Source of the DNA: Leptospiraceae bacterium
GTDB taxonomy: Bacteria > Spirochaetota > Leptospiria > Turneriellales > Turneriellaceae
Reading direction: 5' to 3'
NCBI GenBank assembly: GCA_016788945.1
Contig: JAEUSA010000405.1
Location: 1 to 20,151 of the forward strand
DNA length: 20,151 nt
Positions 11,993-19,676 of the stretch are shown here, one piece after another. Position 1 is the stretch's first letter. Every line of letters begins with the position of its first letter. A model generated the notes under the pieces. It worked only from the letters and a program-made list of their open reading frames with translations. It did no database searches and had not been told where the DNA came from. The position numbers and the translations under genes are program-made.

Positions 11993-14398
11993 GTGCGCGG
12001 TATTCTGGGAACATATGCTAAGCTGGCGTGCAGAGTTTCGCGCGCGGTTTACAATATTCAGGGTGAGCGCAAACCTGCAACTTTACTTTCGTATGGCCTT
12101 TTAAGCTTCATAGTTTTGTTGCTTTCTGTCGGCCTTTTGTCGCAGGCGTGGCGCGCATTCAACCTCGAATCGTACAAACCCTCGGTGCCAAGCGAGCTCT
12201 ATGATCGTAAGGGCCGTCTGATTACCACTTTCTTTCAAGACCAGCGTATTCTGGTTCCCGACAAAGATATTCCGCGCCATCTGAAGCAGGCGTTCATAGC
12301 GATGGAAGATAACCATTTTTATGATCACTTCGGTATGTCGCCGCAGGGCATTTTCCGTGCTTTTCTGATCAACCTTCAAGCGGGGCAGGTCAAACAGGGC
12401 GGTTCGACCATCACGCAGCAATTAGCCAAAGTTGTGCTGACCGATCAGAAGCGCACGTTCACACGCAAAATAAAAGAAGCCGCGCTCGCCCTCATCATCG
12501 ATCGCATCTACGCGAAAGATAAGGTGCTGCACCTGTACTGCAACCAGATCTATTTCGGCCATGGCAATTACGGCGTTGAAGCCGCATCGCAGTTCTACTT
12601 CGAATCGCCCGTCAGCCGCATCAGTGTGGCGCAGGCGGCGATTCTCGCGACATTGCCGAGTTCACCTAACCGCTACTCGCCGATTCGTAATCCGCACACT
12701 TCGCGCGCGCGCGTGCAGCACGCGTTGATGAAAATGGTCGATCTGGGATTTATTTCGATCGCCGAGGCACAAAAAGCAGAGGCGGAAGCCACCTCGTATT
12801 ACAGTTCGCTGAATATCGCACCCACCGAAACCGCGTTCGGGCGCCGTGTCGATCATGCGCCGTATTTTTCTGAATACGTGCGCCCGATGCTGGAAAAAGA
12901 GTTCGGCAAACAGGCGCTGTATAATGAGGGTCTGAAAATCCATACCGGCCTTGACCTTGACCATCAGAAGGTCGCGCAAGAGGCGCTGTGGCGGGGGCTC
13001 AGGGCGCAGAACGCCATTTCGCGTAACTATTTCTTTTCCAAACAACTTGAACTTTCGCATGAATATTCGGCTCTGATCACCCTGGCGCAATTCGGCATGA
13101 ACCTGCCCGAGCTGAACCCCGCCAAACGTTTCGACCAATACCAGCTGCACATGAACTTCTTCGAGGAATTTCTCGATCCGTTGGAACTCGTCAATCTTGG
13201 TTTCGGCGGTGATGAAAAAATGGATTCGTTGCTCGTACACCTGCGCGCAGAAAATCCATTCGCCAACCGCTATCTCGCGGTGCAGGGGGCATTTGCCGAA
13301 ATCGATCATATGACCGGCGACGTCACGGCGGTCGTCGGCGGTCTGCCATTCAGCACGCAGAACCAGATTAACCGCGCGGTGCAGATGGAGCGCCAGCCGG
13401 GTTCGTCGTTTAAGCCGCTACTCTACGCTGCGGCCCTTGAAACCAAAAAAGTCACCGCCGCCACACAGTTTCCCGATTCACCGATCGTGTCGATCGACGA
13501 GCAGGGTGAGCTGTGGATGCCCGAAAATTACCATTCGGGTTTTCGTGGTTTTATTACGCTGCGCGATGCACTGCGCTATTCGGTGAATACCGTCAGCATT
13601 GCACTGGCGCGCGAGGTTGGCCTCGGCAATATCATACCGACGCTGGCGCGTGAACTTTACATTAAACCGCAGCAAATACCGTATAACCTTTCCATCGCGC
13701 TCGGCACACACGAAGTCTCTCCGCTCGGTATGGCGCGTGCGTTTTCACACTTTCCGCGCGGCGGTGAGAGCATCGAACCAGTGCTACTGAAAAAGGTCTT
13801 TGACCGCAACAACAAACTCATCAAAGATTTTACTCCACAGCAGAAAAAAGAACAGATCATCAGCATGGGCGCGGCGACGATCATGCGCTCGATGCTCGAA
13901 ACCGCCGTTAACACCGGAACAGGGGCTTCGGTGCGCAAAACGGGTTATGGCGGTTATGCCGCGGGAAAAACCGGCACAACCAATGGATTTCGCGACGCGT
14001 GGTTTGTCGGCTTCAATCGCCGTTATACTTCCGCAGTCTGGGTCGGTTATGATCGGCCAAGCCTCTCGCTCGGGCCGGGGCAGGCGGGCGCCGGCGTTGC
14101 TGCTCCTATCTGGGCCGTTTACCAGAGTCGCATTTCCGGAAAAATTGCCGATGACGAACCGCATCTGAGAGAAGCCGAGCTGACTGAAATTACCTTTTGC
14201 CGTTCGAATGGCCTGCCGGCGACACCCGCTTGCGGTGAACCGTATAAAGAGCTTTTTCTCGACGACACGGGCCCTGAAACCGGAAACAATATCAATCTTG
14301 GCGAGAACACTGAAGCCGAAATTATTCTGCCGCCGGTCACCGCCGAAAAAAAGCCGCCACCGCGCACGCGTGAGTTTTTTGAAGGCGAGGATGACTGA
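11993..14398 (+). CDS. bifunctional penicillin-binding protein 1A (transglycosylase/transpeptidase)
   Basis: This 801-residue class A PBP polymerises glycan strands and cross-links peptides in the periplasm. A cytoplasmic N-terminus and a membrane helix at about 31-53 come first. The GT51 domain has AMEDNHFYDHFG (catalytic Glu105) and GQVKQGGSTITQQLAK (131-146). A linker of about 110 residues follows. The transpeptidase domain has SSFK (nucleophile Ser471, Lys474), SVN (530-532) and KTGTT (659-663). All catalytic motifs are intact. A C-terminal segment with two Cys (FCRSNGLPATPACGEPY) and an acidic/Pro tail ends the protein. GTG 11993 is the only usable start before the helix and lacks a Shine-Dalgarno. 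dnaX starts 3 bases after the stop. Confidence 0.93.
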   Translation: MRGILGTYAKLACRVSRAVYNIQGERKPATLLSYGLLSFIVLLLSVGLLSQAWRAFNLESYKPSVPSELYDRKGRLITTFFQDQRILVPDKDIPRHLKQAFIAMEDNHFYDHFGMSPQGIFRAFLINLQAGQVKQGGSTITQQLAKVVLTDQKRTFTRKIKEAALALIIDRIYAKDKVLHLYCNQIYFGHGNYGVEAASQFYFESPVSRISVAQAAILATLPSSPNRYSPIRNPHTSRARVQHALMKMVDLGFISIAEAQKAEAEATSYYSSLNIAPTETAFGRRVDHAPYFSEYVRPMLEKEFGKQALYNEGLKIHTGLDLDHQKVAQEALWRGLRAQNAISRNYFFSKQLELSHEYSALITLAQFGMNLPELNPAKRFDQYQLHMNFFEEFLDPLELVNLGFGGDEKMDSLLVHLRAENPFANRYLAVQGAFAEIDHMTGDVTAVVGGLPFSTQNQINRAVQMERQPGSSFKPLLYAAALETKKVTAATQFPDSPIVSIDEQGELWMPENYHSGFRGFITLRDALRYSVNTVSIALAREVGLGNIIPTLARELYIKPQQIPYNLSIALGTHEVSPLGMARAFSHFPRGGESIEPVLLKKVFDRNNKLIKDFTPQQKKEQIISMGAATIMRSMLETAVNTGTGASVRKTGYGGYAAGKTGTTNGFRDAWFVGFNRRYTSAVWVGYDRPSLSLGPGQAGAGVAAPIWAVYQSRISGKIADDEPHLREAELTEITFCRSNGLPATPACGEPYKELFLDDTGPETGNNINLGENTEAEIILPPVTAEKKPPPRTREFFEGEDD

Positions 14399-14401
14399 GC
14401 G

Positions 14402-15736
14402 ATGAGCCTCGCTACCCGCTATCGGCCGCAGAATTTTGAAGACCTTGTCGGGCAGCTGTCGGCAGCGCAGAGCCTGAAGAATGCGCTCGACTACCGCAAG
14501 ATCGGTCATGCTTACCTTTTCCACGGCGCGCGCGGGGTGGGTAAAACCACGATGGCGCGCATTCTCGCGAAGGCGCTGAACTGCGTGAATGGGCCGACTT
14601 CGCAAATCTGCAATAGCTGCGAACATTGTGTAGAAATCTCTGAAGGCCGCTCAACCGATGTGATTGAAATCGACGCAGCTTCTAATCGCGGCATCGACAA
14701 TATCCGTGAATTGCGTGCACAGGCGGTGTTTGCACCGATGAAATCACGCTACAAGGTCTACATCATTGACGAAGTGCATATGCTGACGACCGAATCGTTC
14801 AATGCACTGCTCAAGACACTCGAAGAACCGCCGCACCATGTGGTGTTTATTCTCGCCACGACCGAATTGCACAAAATTCCCGAGACGATTACGTCGCGCT
14901 GTCAAGTTTTTACGTTCAAAAAATTCAACGCGCGCGAAATCGCCGACCGCCTCGCGCATATATTAGATCTTGAAAAAATCGCGTTCGAACGCGAAGCGCT
15001 GCTGCCTATCGCCGAACGCGGTGAAGGTTCGCTGCGCGATGCGATTTCACTGCTCGACCAGACGCTCGCCTTTTCGGGGCAGAACACGCTGACGCTCGCG
15101 GCGGTGCGTGAATCGCTCGATATTCTGCCGGTCGAGACGTATAACAATTTTGTGCAGGGGCTAAGAACCGGCGATCTGCATGCGATTCTCAATGCAATCC
15201 ATGAACTCGCACAGGGCGGGGCAAACCTGCGGGTATTTCTGAAAGACCTGCTCGCCTACCTGCGCGTGATGGTGCTGGTCAGCGAAAAAGTCGAAGTACA
15301 TTCGCTCTCAAAAGAAGACTTGGAGAAAATTATACGCGCGGCGCAGGCTTGGGATCGTAATGCGCTGATACGCGTTTTCCAGCAGCTGTTTCGTCTGAAT
15401 CAGGAATTTGGCCAAATGCTGTCGGCCAAGAGCAGCGAACTGCGTATGGCGCTCGAAATTTCGCTGGTTGATCTCGTGCACAAACTCAGAGAACCGTCGG
15501 TCAGCGCATTGGTGCAAAAGATTGAACGCCTGAAAACCGCGATCGAGACCGGTAAACCCTTTGAAGATACTATTGCAAGCGCGCCGGTTCAGCCCGAAAA
15601 AAGGGATACCCCGGCACCACAGCCGCAGGCTGCCACCGGCGATCATCAGGCTGATACTGCGGCGATGCTGCAGAAGGCCTTTCTGGCCGAAGAGGTGCCC
15701 GTGAATCCCGAAACGCAGAAGCTGTTCGGTGGTTGA
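14402..15736 (+). CDS. dnaX: DNA polymerase III subunit gamma/tau (short form)
   Basis: DnaX is the ATPase of the clamp loader. The 444-residue protein has Walker A GARGVGKTT (42-50), the zinc-binding Cys set C61, C70, C73 and C76, Walker B VYIIDEVHML (Asp123, Glu124), sensor-1 LATTELHKIP (from about 151) and the SRC motif near 165-167. Domain III runs to about 375, then a Pro/Gln linker. The C-terminal LFGG resembles the natural end of many DnaX proteins. There is no large tau extension, so it is closer to gamma in size (E. coli tau 643). An A6 run in the linker could allow slippage. The start is ATG 14402, with GAGG about 11 bases upstream inside the PBP gene. The usual ybaB-recR neighbours are absent. 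Confidence 0.93.
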   Translation: MSLATRYRPQNFEDLVGQLSAAQSLKNALDYRKIGHAYLFHGARGVGKTTMARILAKALNCVNGPTSQICNSCEHCVEISEGRSTDVIEIDAASNRGIDNIRELRAQAVFAPMKSRYKVYIIDEVHMLTTESFNALLKTLEEPPHHVVFILATTELHKIPETITSRCQVFTFKKFNAREIADRLAHILDLEKIAFEREALLPIAERGEGSLRDAISLLDQTLAFSGQNTLTLAAVRESLDILPVETYNNFVQGLRTGDLHAILNAIHELAQGGANLRVFLKDLLAYLRVMVLVSEKVEVHSLSKEDLEKIIRAAQAWDRNALIRVFQQLFRLNQEFGQMLSAKSSELRMALEISLVDLVHKLREPSVSALVQKIERLKTAIETGKPFEDTIASAPVQPEKRDTPAPQPQAATGDHQADTAAMLQKAFLAEEVPVNPETQKLFGG

Positions 15737-15792
15737 TCCACATCAACTGAATTGCGGTTGTAGACCTGTCGCAAAAAGGTGATACGCTCCCT

Positions 15793-16746
15793 ATGGTCAA
15801 AAGAAGCTTTATCACGACTGTAATCCTACTTTCGTCTGCCGTCTATGCGCAGCAGCCTTCGCCGCAAGAACGCCTGTCGCAGGCTGCTAACACCGGCAAT
15901 GTTGCGGAAGCCAAAGCCGCCGTCAAAGCCGGCGCGAATCCGAATCAGGGGTTTGGCAGCATGGCAACTTATGGCGGCGTCAAAGCCGTCCGTACGCTCG
16001 TTGAAGCCGGTGCCGATGTGAACTCAGCGACGTCTGGCGGATGGACCCCGCTCATGGGAGCGGCCGACGAAGGCAAGCTCGAAACCGTAAAGTACCTTGT
16101 ATCCAAGAAGGCCAACGTCAATGCGAAGACGGGCCAAGGACGCACAGCGGCAATCCGCGCGGCATATCACGACCGCGCCGAAGTGATCGAGTTCTTGTTG
16201 TCAAAAGGGGCGAATGTCAACGAGGCCGATAGTGGCGGAGTGACTGCGTTGATGCTTGCAGCGCAAGCCGGTCACGAAAAAACGGTGAAGGTACTGCTTG
16301 CCGCAGGCGCGGATAAGGCCTTGAAGTCAGCAGCCAATAAAACCGCGCTTAACTATGCACAGGAATCTCTGACATCCCACGAGCGCGGTCTCAAAGAAGC
16401 CAAAGATAGTATCAAAGCGAACCCCAAGGCTGCCAGTTCGTATGAATTTTCGGTAAAACTTTACCAAGACCGCATCGCTCAAGCGAAGAAGACCATCGCT
16501 CTCTTGACCGGAGCTGATAAGAAGTCTCTTGGCAAATTAGTCGGCAAAGTCTTCAGCGCCGACGGTAAGAAACTCACGATTACCGGCAAAAACATCGGTG
16601 ATCTGACCGTCGGCACCAAACTTGTCATCAAAACGGCCAACGGCGAAATCAGCGCGACGATTAGTGAAATTCTCCATTCGAAGGCCAAGGCCAAAGCGAA
16701 AAAGGACGGCGCAGAAAAAGGCGACGCCGTTCACCTGGCGAAATAA
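15793..16746 (+). CDS. exported ankyrin-repeat protein with a C-terminal beta domain
   Basis: This 317-residue protein has a Sec signal peptide (cleavage likely after VYA19) followed by ankyrin repeats. The first is degenerate (about 27-50), the second shortened (about 58-80), and three are full (about 83-112, 116-145, 149-178, with TPLMGAADEGKLETVKYLV, RTAAIRAAYHDRAEVIEFLL and TALMLAAQAGHEKTVKVLL). A helical linker at about 185-240 is Lys/Ala rich. The last 70 residues (LVGKVFSADGKKLTITGK, then GDLTVGTKLVI) look like a small beta-barrel, ending in KAKAKAKK and EKGDAVHL. Ankyrin repeats mediate protein binding; the target, and whether it is periplasmic or secreted, are unknown. AAGGTGAT 9 bases before ATG 15793 is a good Shine-Dalgarno. 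Confidence 0.85.
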   Translation: MVKRSFITTVILLSSAVYAQQPSPQERLSQAANTGNVAEAKAAVKAGANPNQGFGSMATYGGVKAVRTLVEAGADVNSATSGGWTPLMGAADEGKLETVKYLVSKKANVNAKTGQGRTAAIRAAYHDRAEVIEFLLSKGANVNEADSGGVTALMLAAQAGHEKTVKVLLAAGADKALKSAANKTALNYAQESLTSHERGLKEAKDSIKANPKAASSYEFSVKLYQDRIAQAKKTIALLTGADKKSLGKLVGKVFSADGKKLTITGKNIGDLTVGTKLVIKTANGEISATISEILHSKAKAKAKKDGAEKGDAVHLAK

Positions 16747-17172
16747 ATGCAACGCCTTCGTGCATTAGCAGACCAACTGCGGGCGAAGATTCAGGAAAAT
16801 CCGCTCGTGCAGCGTTTCGCCAGTGAGATCTGGCCGCACGTGGAGAAGTTCTTCATCGCCGGGCCGACGCTGATCGGCTTTATCATTGGCCTGGTTAAAT
16901 ATCCGCCGCGCAGCGCTGCATTTGAAGTCGCATTCCAGTCGCTGGTCATTTTTTGCGGCTATCTTGCCGCGCTGATCTTCGTTCAGGCGATCGATACCCT
17001 GTTTCTCGGCAATGTGCCGCTGTTTCTCGCAGTGGCGCGCTCGCTGTTCGCCCTTGCCTATATTGCGCTGACGCTGCTGCAGTATCTGCCATGGCGCGCG
17101 GGTGAACCGCGCATGTTTGCTTTTACGCGTAAATTCCGCGAACGGTTCAGCGCGCTTGGTGATGCTCACTGA
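16747..17172 (+). CDS. small membrane protein of unknown function
   Basis: This 141-residue protein has a charged N-terminal helix (residues 1-33) and three hydrophobic segments at about 36-52, 63-84 and 88-112, then a basic tail (FAFTRKFRERF). The KYPPRSAAFEVAFQSLVIFCGYLAAL stretch (about 51-76) recalls the loop and second helix of DUF4870/Tic20-like proteins, but I am not sure of this family. The ATG directly follows the TAA of the ankyrin gene with no spacer, and the 3' end overlaps ttcA by 11 bases. It is therefore very likely translated together with both. No Shine-Dalgarno is visible, so translation may depend on reinitiation. Confidence 0.7.
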   Translation: MQRLRALADQLRAKIQENPLVQRFASEIWPHVEKFFIAGPTLIGFIIGLVKYPPRSAAFEVAFQSLVIFCGYLAALIFVQAIDTLFLGNVPLFLAVARSLFALAYIALTLLQYLPWRAGEPRMFAFTRKFRERFSALGDAH

Positions 17173-17983
17173 AACTGCAATAACTGAAGCCCCGCAGGCC
17201 CGCCCCGAGCAGGCTGAGCTGCGCCGCAACCTGCGCCTGAGAAAGATACCCGCTGACTTCCGCAAGCAGTACAAAGATATTCTGCACAATGCCGGTAAGG
17301 TCATTGCGGATTATGACCTGATAAACGAGGGCGACAAGATTCTGGTGGCGGTTTCCGGCGGAAAAGATTCGCACGCACTGCTGCACGTGCTTGGCGATCT
17401 GATGGCTAAGGCGCCGGTGCGTTTTTCGCTGATTGCCTATACGTTAGATCAGAAGCAGCCTAATTTCGACGCTTCAGCGCTGATTGAATATTACCGTGAG
17501 ATCGGGATTGAATACGTGCTTGGCGAACGCGATACCTATTCGATTGTCACCGAAAAAATTCCCGAAGGCAGCACATTTTGCTCCTTGTGCTCGCGTCTCA
17601 GACGCGGCATTCTCTACAGCGAGGCGCAACGCCTTGGAGCGACCAAAATTGCGCTGGGTCACCACGCAAACGACGCGCTGGAAACGTTGCTGATGAACTT
17701 GTTTTACAGCGGCAAGCTGGCCGCGATGCCGCCGAAGCTCACCAGCGACGATGGTCGCAGTATCGTTATCAGGCCGCTGATCTCGGTTGAAGAACAGGCG
17801 CTTGCCGCACTCGCCGAGGCGCTGCAATTCCCGATTTTGCCTTGTAACCTGTGCAACAATCAAGAAGGCCTGCAGCGGGCACGAATCAAAAAGCTGATCG
17901 AAGCGGAGATGGCGCAAAACCCCGTGTTGATGCATTCGGCCAAAGCGGCCCTCGCTAACGTTAAACGTTCGCACCTTTGGTAG
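17162..17983 (+). CDS. ttcA: tRNA 2-thiocytidine(32) synthetase TtcA
   Basis: TtcA uses ATP and a [4Fe-4S] cluster to thiolate C32 of certain tRNAs. The 273-residue protein closely follows the E. coli enzyme. The PP-loop is LVAVSGGKDS (61-70, motif SGGKDS 65-70). DQKQP is at about 96-100. EKIPEGSTFCSLCSRLRRGI carries the cluster cysteines C140 and C143. ALGHHANDALETLLMNLFY follows, then MPPKLTSDDG and the third cysteine motif PCNLC (C228, C231). ATG 17162 is chosen because homologues begin soon before the RRNLRL segment. GTG 17159 is adjacent, and the longer frame from 17102 lies in the upstream gene. It overlaps the membrane-protein gene by 11 bases and is 3 bases before the nadC fusion. Confidence 0.93.
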   Translation: MLTETAITEAPQARPEQAELRRNLRLRKIPADFRKQYKDILHNAGKVIADYDLINEGDKILVAVSGGKDSHALLHVLGDLMAKAPVRFSLIAYTLDQKQPNFDASALIEYYREIGIEYVLGERDTYSIVTEKIPEGSTFCSLCSRLRRGILYSEAQRLGATKIALGHHANDALETLLMNLFYSGKLAAMPPKLTSDDGRSIVIRPLISVEEQALAALAEALQFPILPCNLCNNQEGLQRARIKKLIEAEMAQNPVLMHSAKAALANVKRSHLW

Positions 17984-17986
17984 CCC

Positions 17987-19633
17987 ATGGCCACCCCCAA
18001 AAGCAAAAAAGGCAAAATCATACCGCTGTTTTCCGGCTTGCGCCGTAAACGCAGTGCAGCCGATGCGCAGGTCGCGCAGAGCGGCACACAACTGTTCCGG
18101 CAGGTGGTGAACTATGTGCGCGACCGGGCCAAAGAGCGCCATATCGGCTGGAGTCTCATACCGGCGCTGGTCACGTTACGTATCGTCGCAGCGGAAAATC
18201 TGCGCGCTATACGCGCTGCTTTTGAGAACGGCATTGCATCTGACAAACCAGTGCACCCCGATTTGCTGGCGGAATTTCTCGAAATGCGTCGCTACTTTAC
18301 TGCGGCAATTGTATACAAGGCGGCGCAGAACTGGAAAGACCAGTATAACCGCCGTAAAGAGTCGGCGAATCTTGACGACATGCTTGATGAGATGCAGTTT
18401 CTCAGCGATAACCAATCCTGGGATTGGGTCAGTTTCCATGAAACAGAATTCGAATTTTTTCTGGAAATTGCAAACCTGTCGCGATTCACAACGGCAAGAT
18501 TCGTGCTCAACCGCATCAGGCGCGATTACCTTGATTCAGTTCTCGCATATAACAAGAATTTCTGGAACATGCAGAGCGCGATTGCCGTTTATCGGTCAAT
18601 CGTACGCCTGATTCGCGATAGAAAACCTGCCGAAGCCGAGGGAGAAGTACTGCAATTTTTCACCCAGAATGACCTCGCGATTGTGCAGTACTATGCGAGC
18701 CAGGTTGCTGCACAGGGATTTGATACCGGCTCGCAGGTGTCGCGCGAAAGCGTACGCCCGGTTTACGCTTCTGCCGTACCGGTACTTACCGATACAGAAA
18801 TCGGCCGCGCCGTGCGTTTTGCTCTCGCCGAAGATAAGGCATCGGCAGACGTCACGACGCAGGCGATTTTTACCACATCGGCAGAAGCGAAGGGGAGAAT
18901 CTTTGTCAAATCACCCTGCGTTGTCTGTGGCATACGTGTCGCCGAACACGCCTTCCGCTATTTCGATACCGCGATGGAGATCACCGCTCGCGCCGCCGAC
19001 GGCGATCGCCTTGCCCCCGGTGCCACGGTACTCGAGTTTCGCGGCGACATACGCGCGGTGTTGCGCGCTGAGCGCGTTGCGCTGAATTTTCTCGGTTTCA
19101 TGAGCGCGATTTCGACGCGCACCGCGGCGATAGTCGAACAGGCGGGAAAATATGGCGTCAAAGTACTCGATACGAGAAAAACCGTACCGATGCTGCGTTC
19201 GATTTCAAAATATGCAGTGGTGCGGGGGGGCGGGTATAACCATCGCCACGATCTTTCAGAAATGGGATTAATCAAAGATAACCATATTGCACAGGCAGGT
19301 TCGGTTGCCGCTGCTGTGCTCGCTTTCAGGCGCCATGCGCCGTTTACACCGCTCGAAGTTGAAGTTGATACGCTTGAGCAGCTGTCTGAAGTTCTGCCGC
19401 TCAAACCCGACATGATTTTGCTCGATAATATGGAGCAACCCGTGATGGAAAAAGCCATGCACCTTATTCGCGCGGCCAACCGCCAGCACGGTACCAAAAT
19501 CACCGCCGAAGCTTCGGGGGGGTTCAGCGCCGAGAATATGTCCCGCCTCGAAAATACGGGAGTGGATTTTGTCAGTCTTGGTTCTGTCACCAACGTGATT
19601 AATCCGCCTGATTTCAGCCTCGAAATATTGTAG
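17987..19633 (+). CDS. nadC: NadC (quinolinate phosphoribosyltransferase) with a long unknown N-terminal domain
   Basis: Residues about 265-548 are a full NadC, which makes nicotinate mononucleotide from quinolinate and PRPP in NAD synthesis. Visible motifs are LAEDKASADVTTQ, RAERVALNFLGFMSAISTRT, DTRKTVPMLR (from Asp395), RGGGYNHRHDL, LIKDNHI, EVEVDTLEQL, MILLDNM, EASGGFS and VDFVSLGSVTN. Usual SGIAT is SAIST and usual PGLR is PMLR. Residues 1-260 are an extra, mostly helical domain with a basic start (ATPKSKKGK, then LRRKR), many aromatic residues and no motif I recognise. The frame is continuous, with no stop or frameshift signal. An internal GTG at 18737 (V251) could give a free NadC, but no Shine-Dalgarno was noticed. 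ATG 17987 is 3 bases after ttcA. Confidence 0.88.
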   Translation: MATPKSKKGKIIPLFSGLRRKRSAADAQVAQSGTQLFRQVVNYVRDRAKERHIGWSLIPALVTLRIVAAENLRAIRAAFENGIASDKPVHPDLLAEFLEMRRYFTAAIVYKAAQNWKDQYNRRKESANLDDMLDEMQFLSDNQSWDWVSFHETEFEFFLEIANLSRFTTARFVLNRIRRDYLDSVLAYNKNFWNMQSAIAVYRSIVRLIRDRKPAEAEGEVLQFFTQNDLAIVQYYASQVAAQGFDTGSQVSRESVRPVYASAVPVLTDTEIGRAVRFALAEDKASADVTTQAIFTTSAEAKGRIFVKSPCVVCGIRVAEHAFRYFDTAMEITARAADGDRLAPGATVLEFRGDIRAVLRAERVALNFLGFMSAISTRTAAIVEQAGKYGVKVLDTRKTVPMLRSISKYAVVRGGGYNHRHDLSEMGLIKDNHIAQAGSVAAAVLAFRRHAPFTPLEVEVDTLEQLSEVLPLKPDMILLDNMEQPVMEKAMHLIRAANRQHGTKITAEASGGFSAENMSRLENTGVDFVSLGSVTNVINPPDFSLEIL

Positions 19634-19642
19634 AGCGAATTT

Positions 19643-19670
19643 GCGCCGCTGCGCGCAGGGAAGCTGGCGC
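19643..19670. terminator. possible bidirectional terminator hairpin
   Basis: Between the convergent nadC and LptD-like genes, GCGCCGCT (19643-19650) pairs with AGC-T-GGCGC (19662-19670), 8 bp with one bulged T. No T-run follows on either strand, so any termination would not be classical. Confidence 0.3.
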
Positions 19671-19676
19671 GGACTA

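Noticed and set aside
11973..12104. 43-residue ORF from ATG 11973 overlapping the PBP1A start in another frame
   Set aside because: No Shine-Dalgarno, no recognisable sequence, and PBP1A from GTG 11993 explains the region.
13784..14626. Long minus-strand frames inside PBP1A and rnr (for example 13784-14626 and 4558-5202)
   Set aside because: They are antisense shadows of well-supported genes in GC-rich coding DNA.
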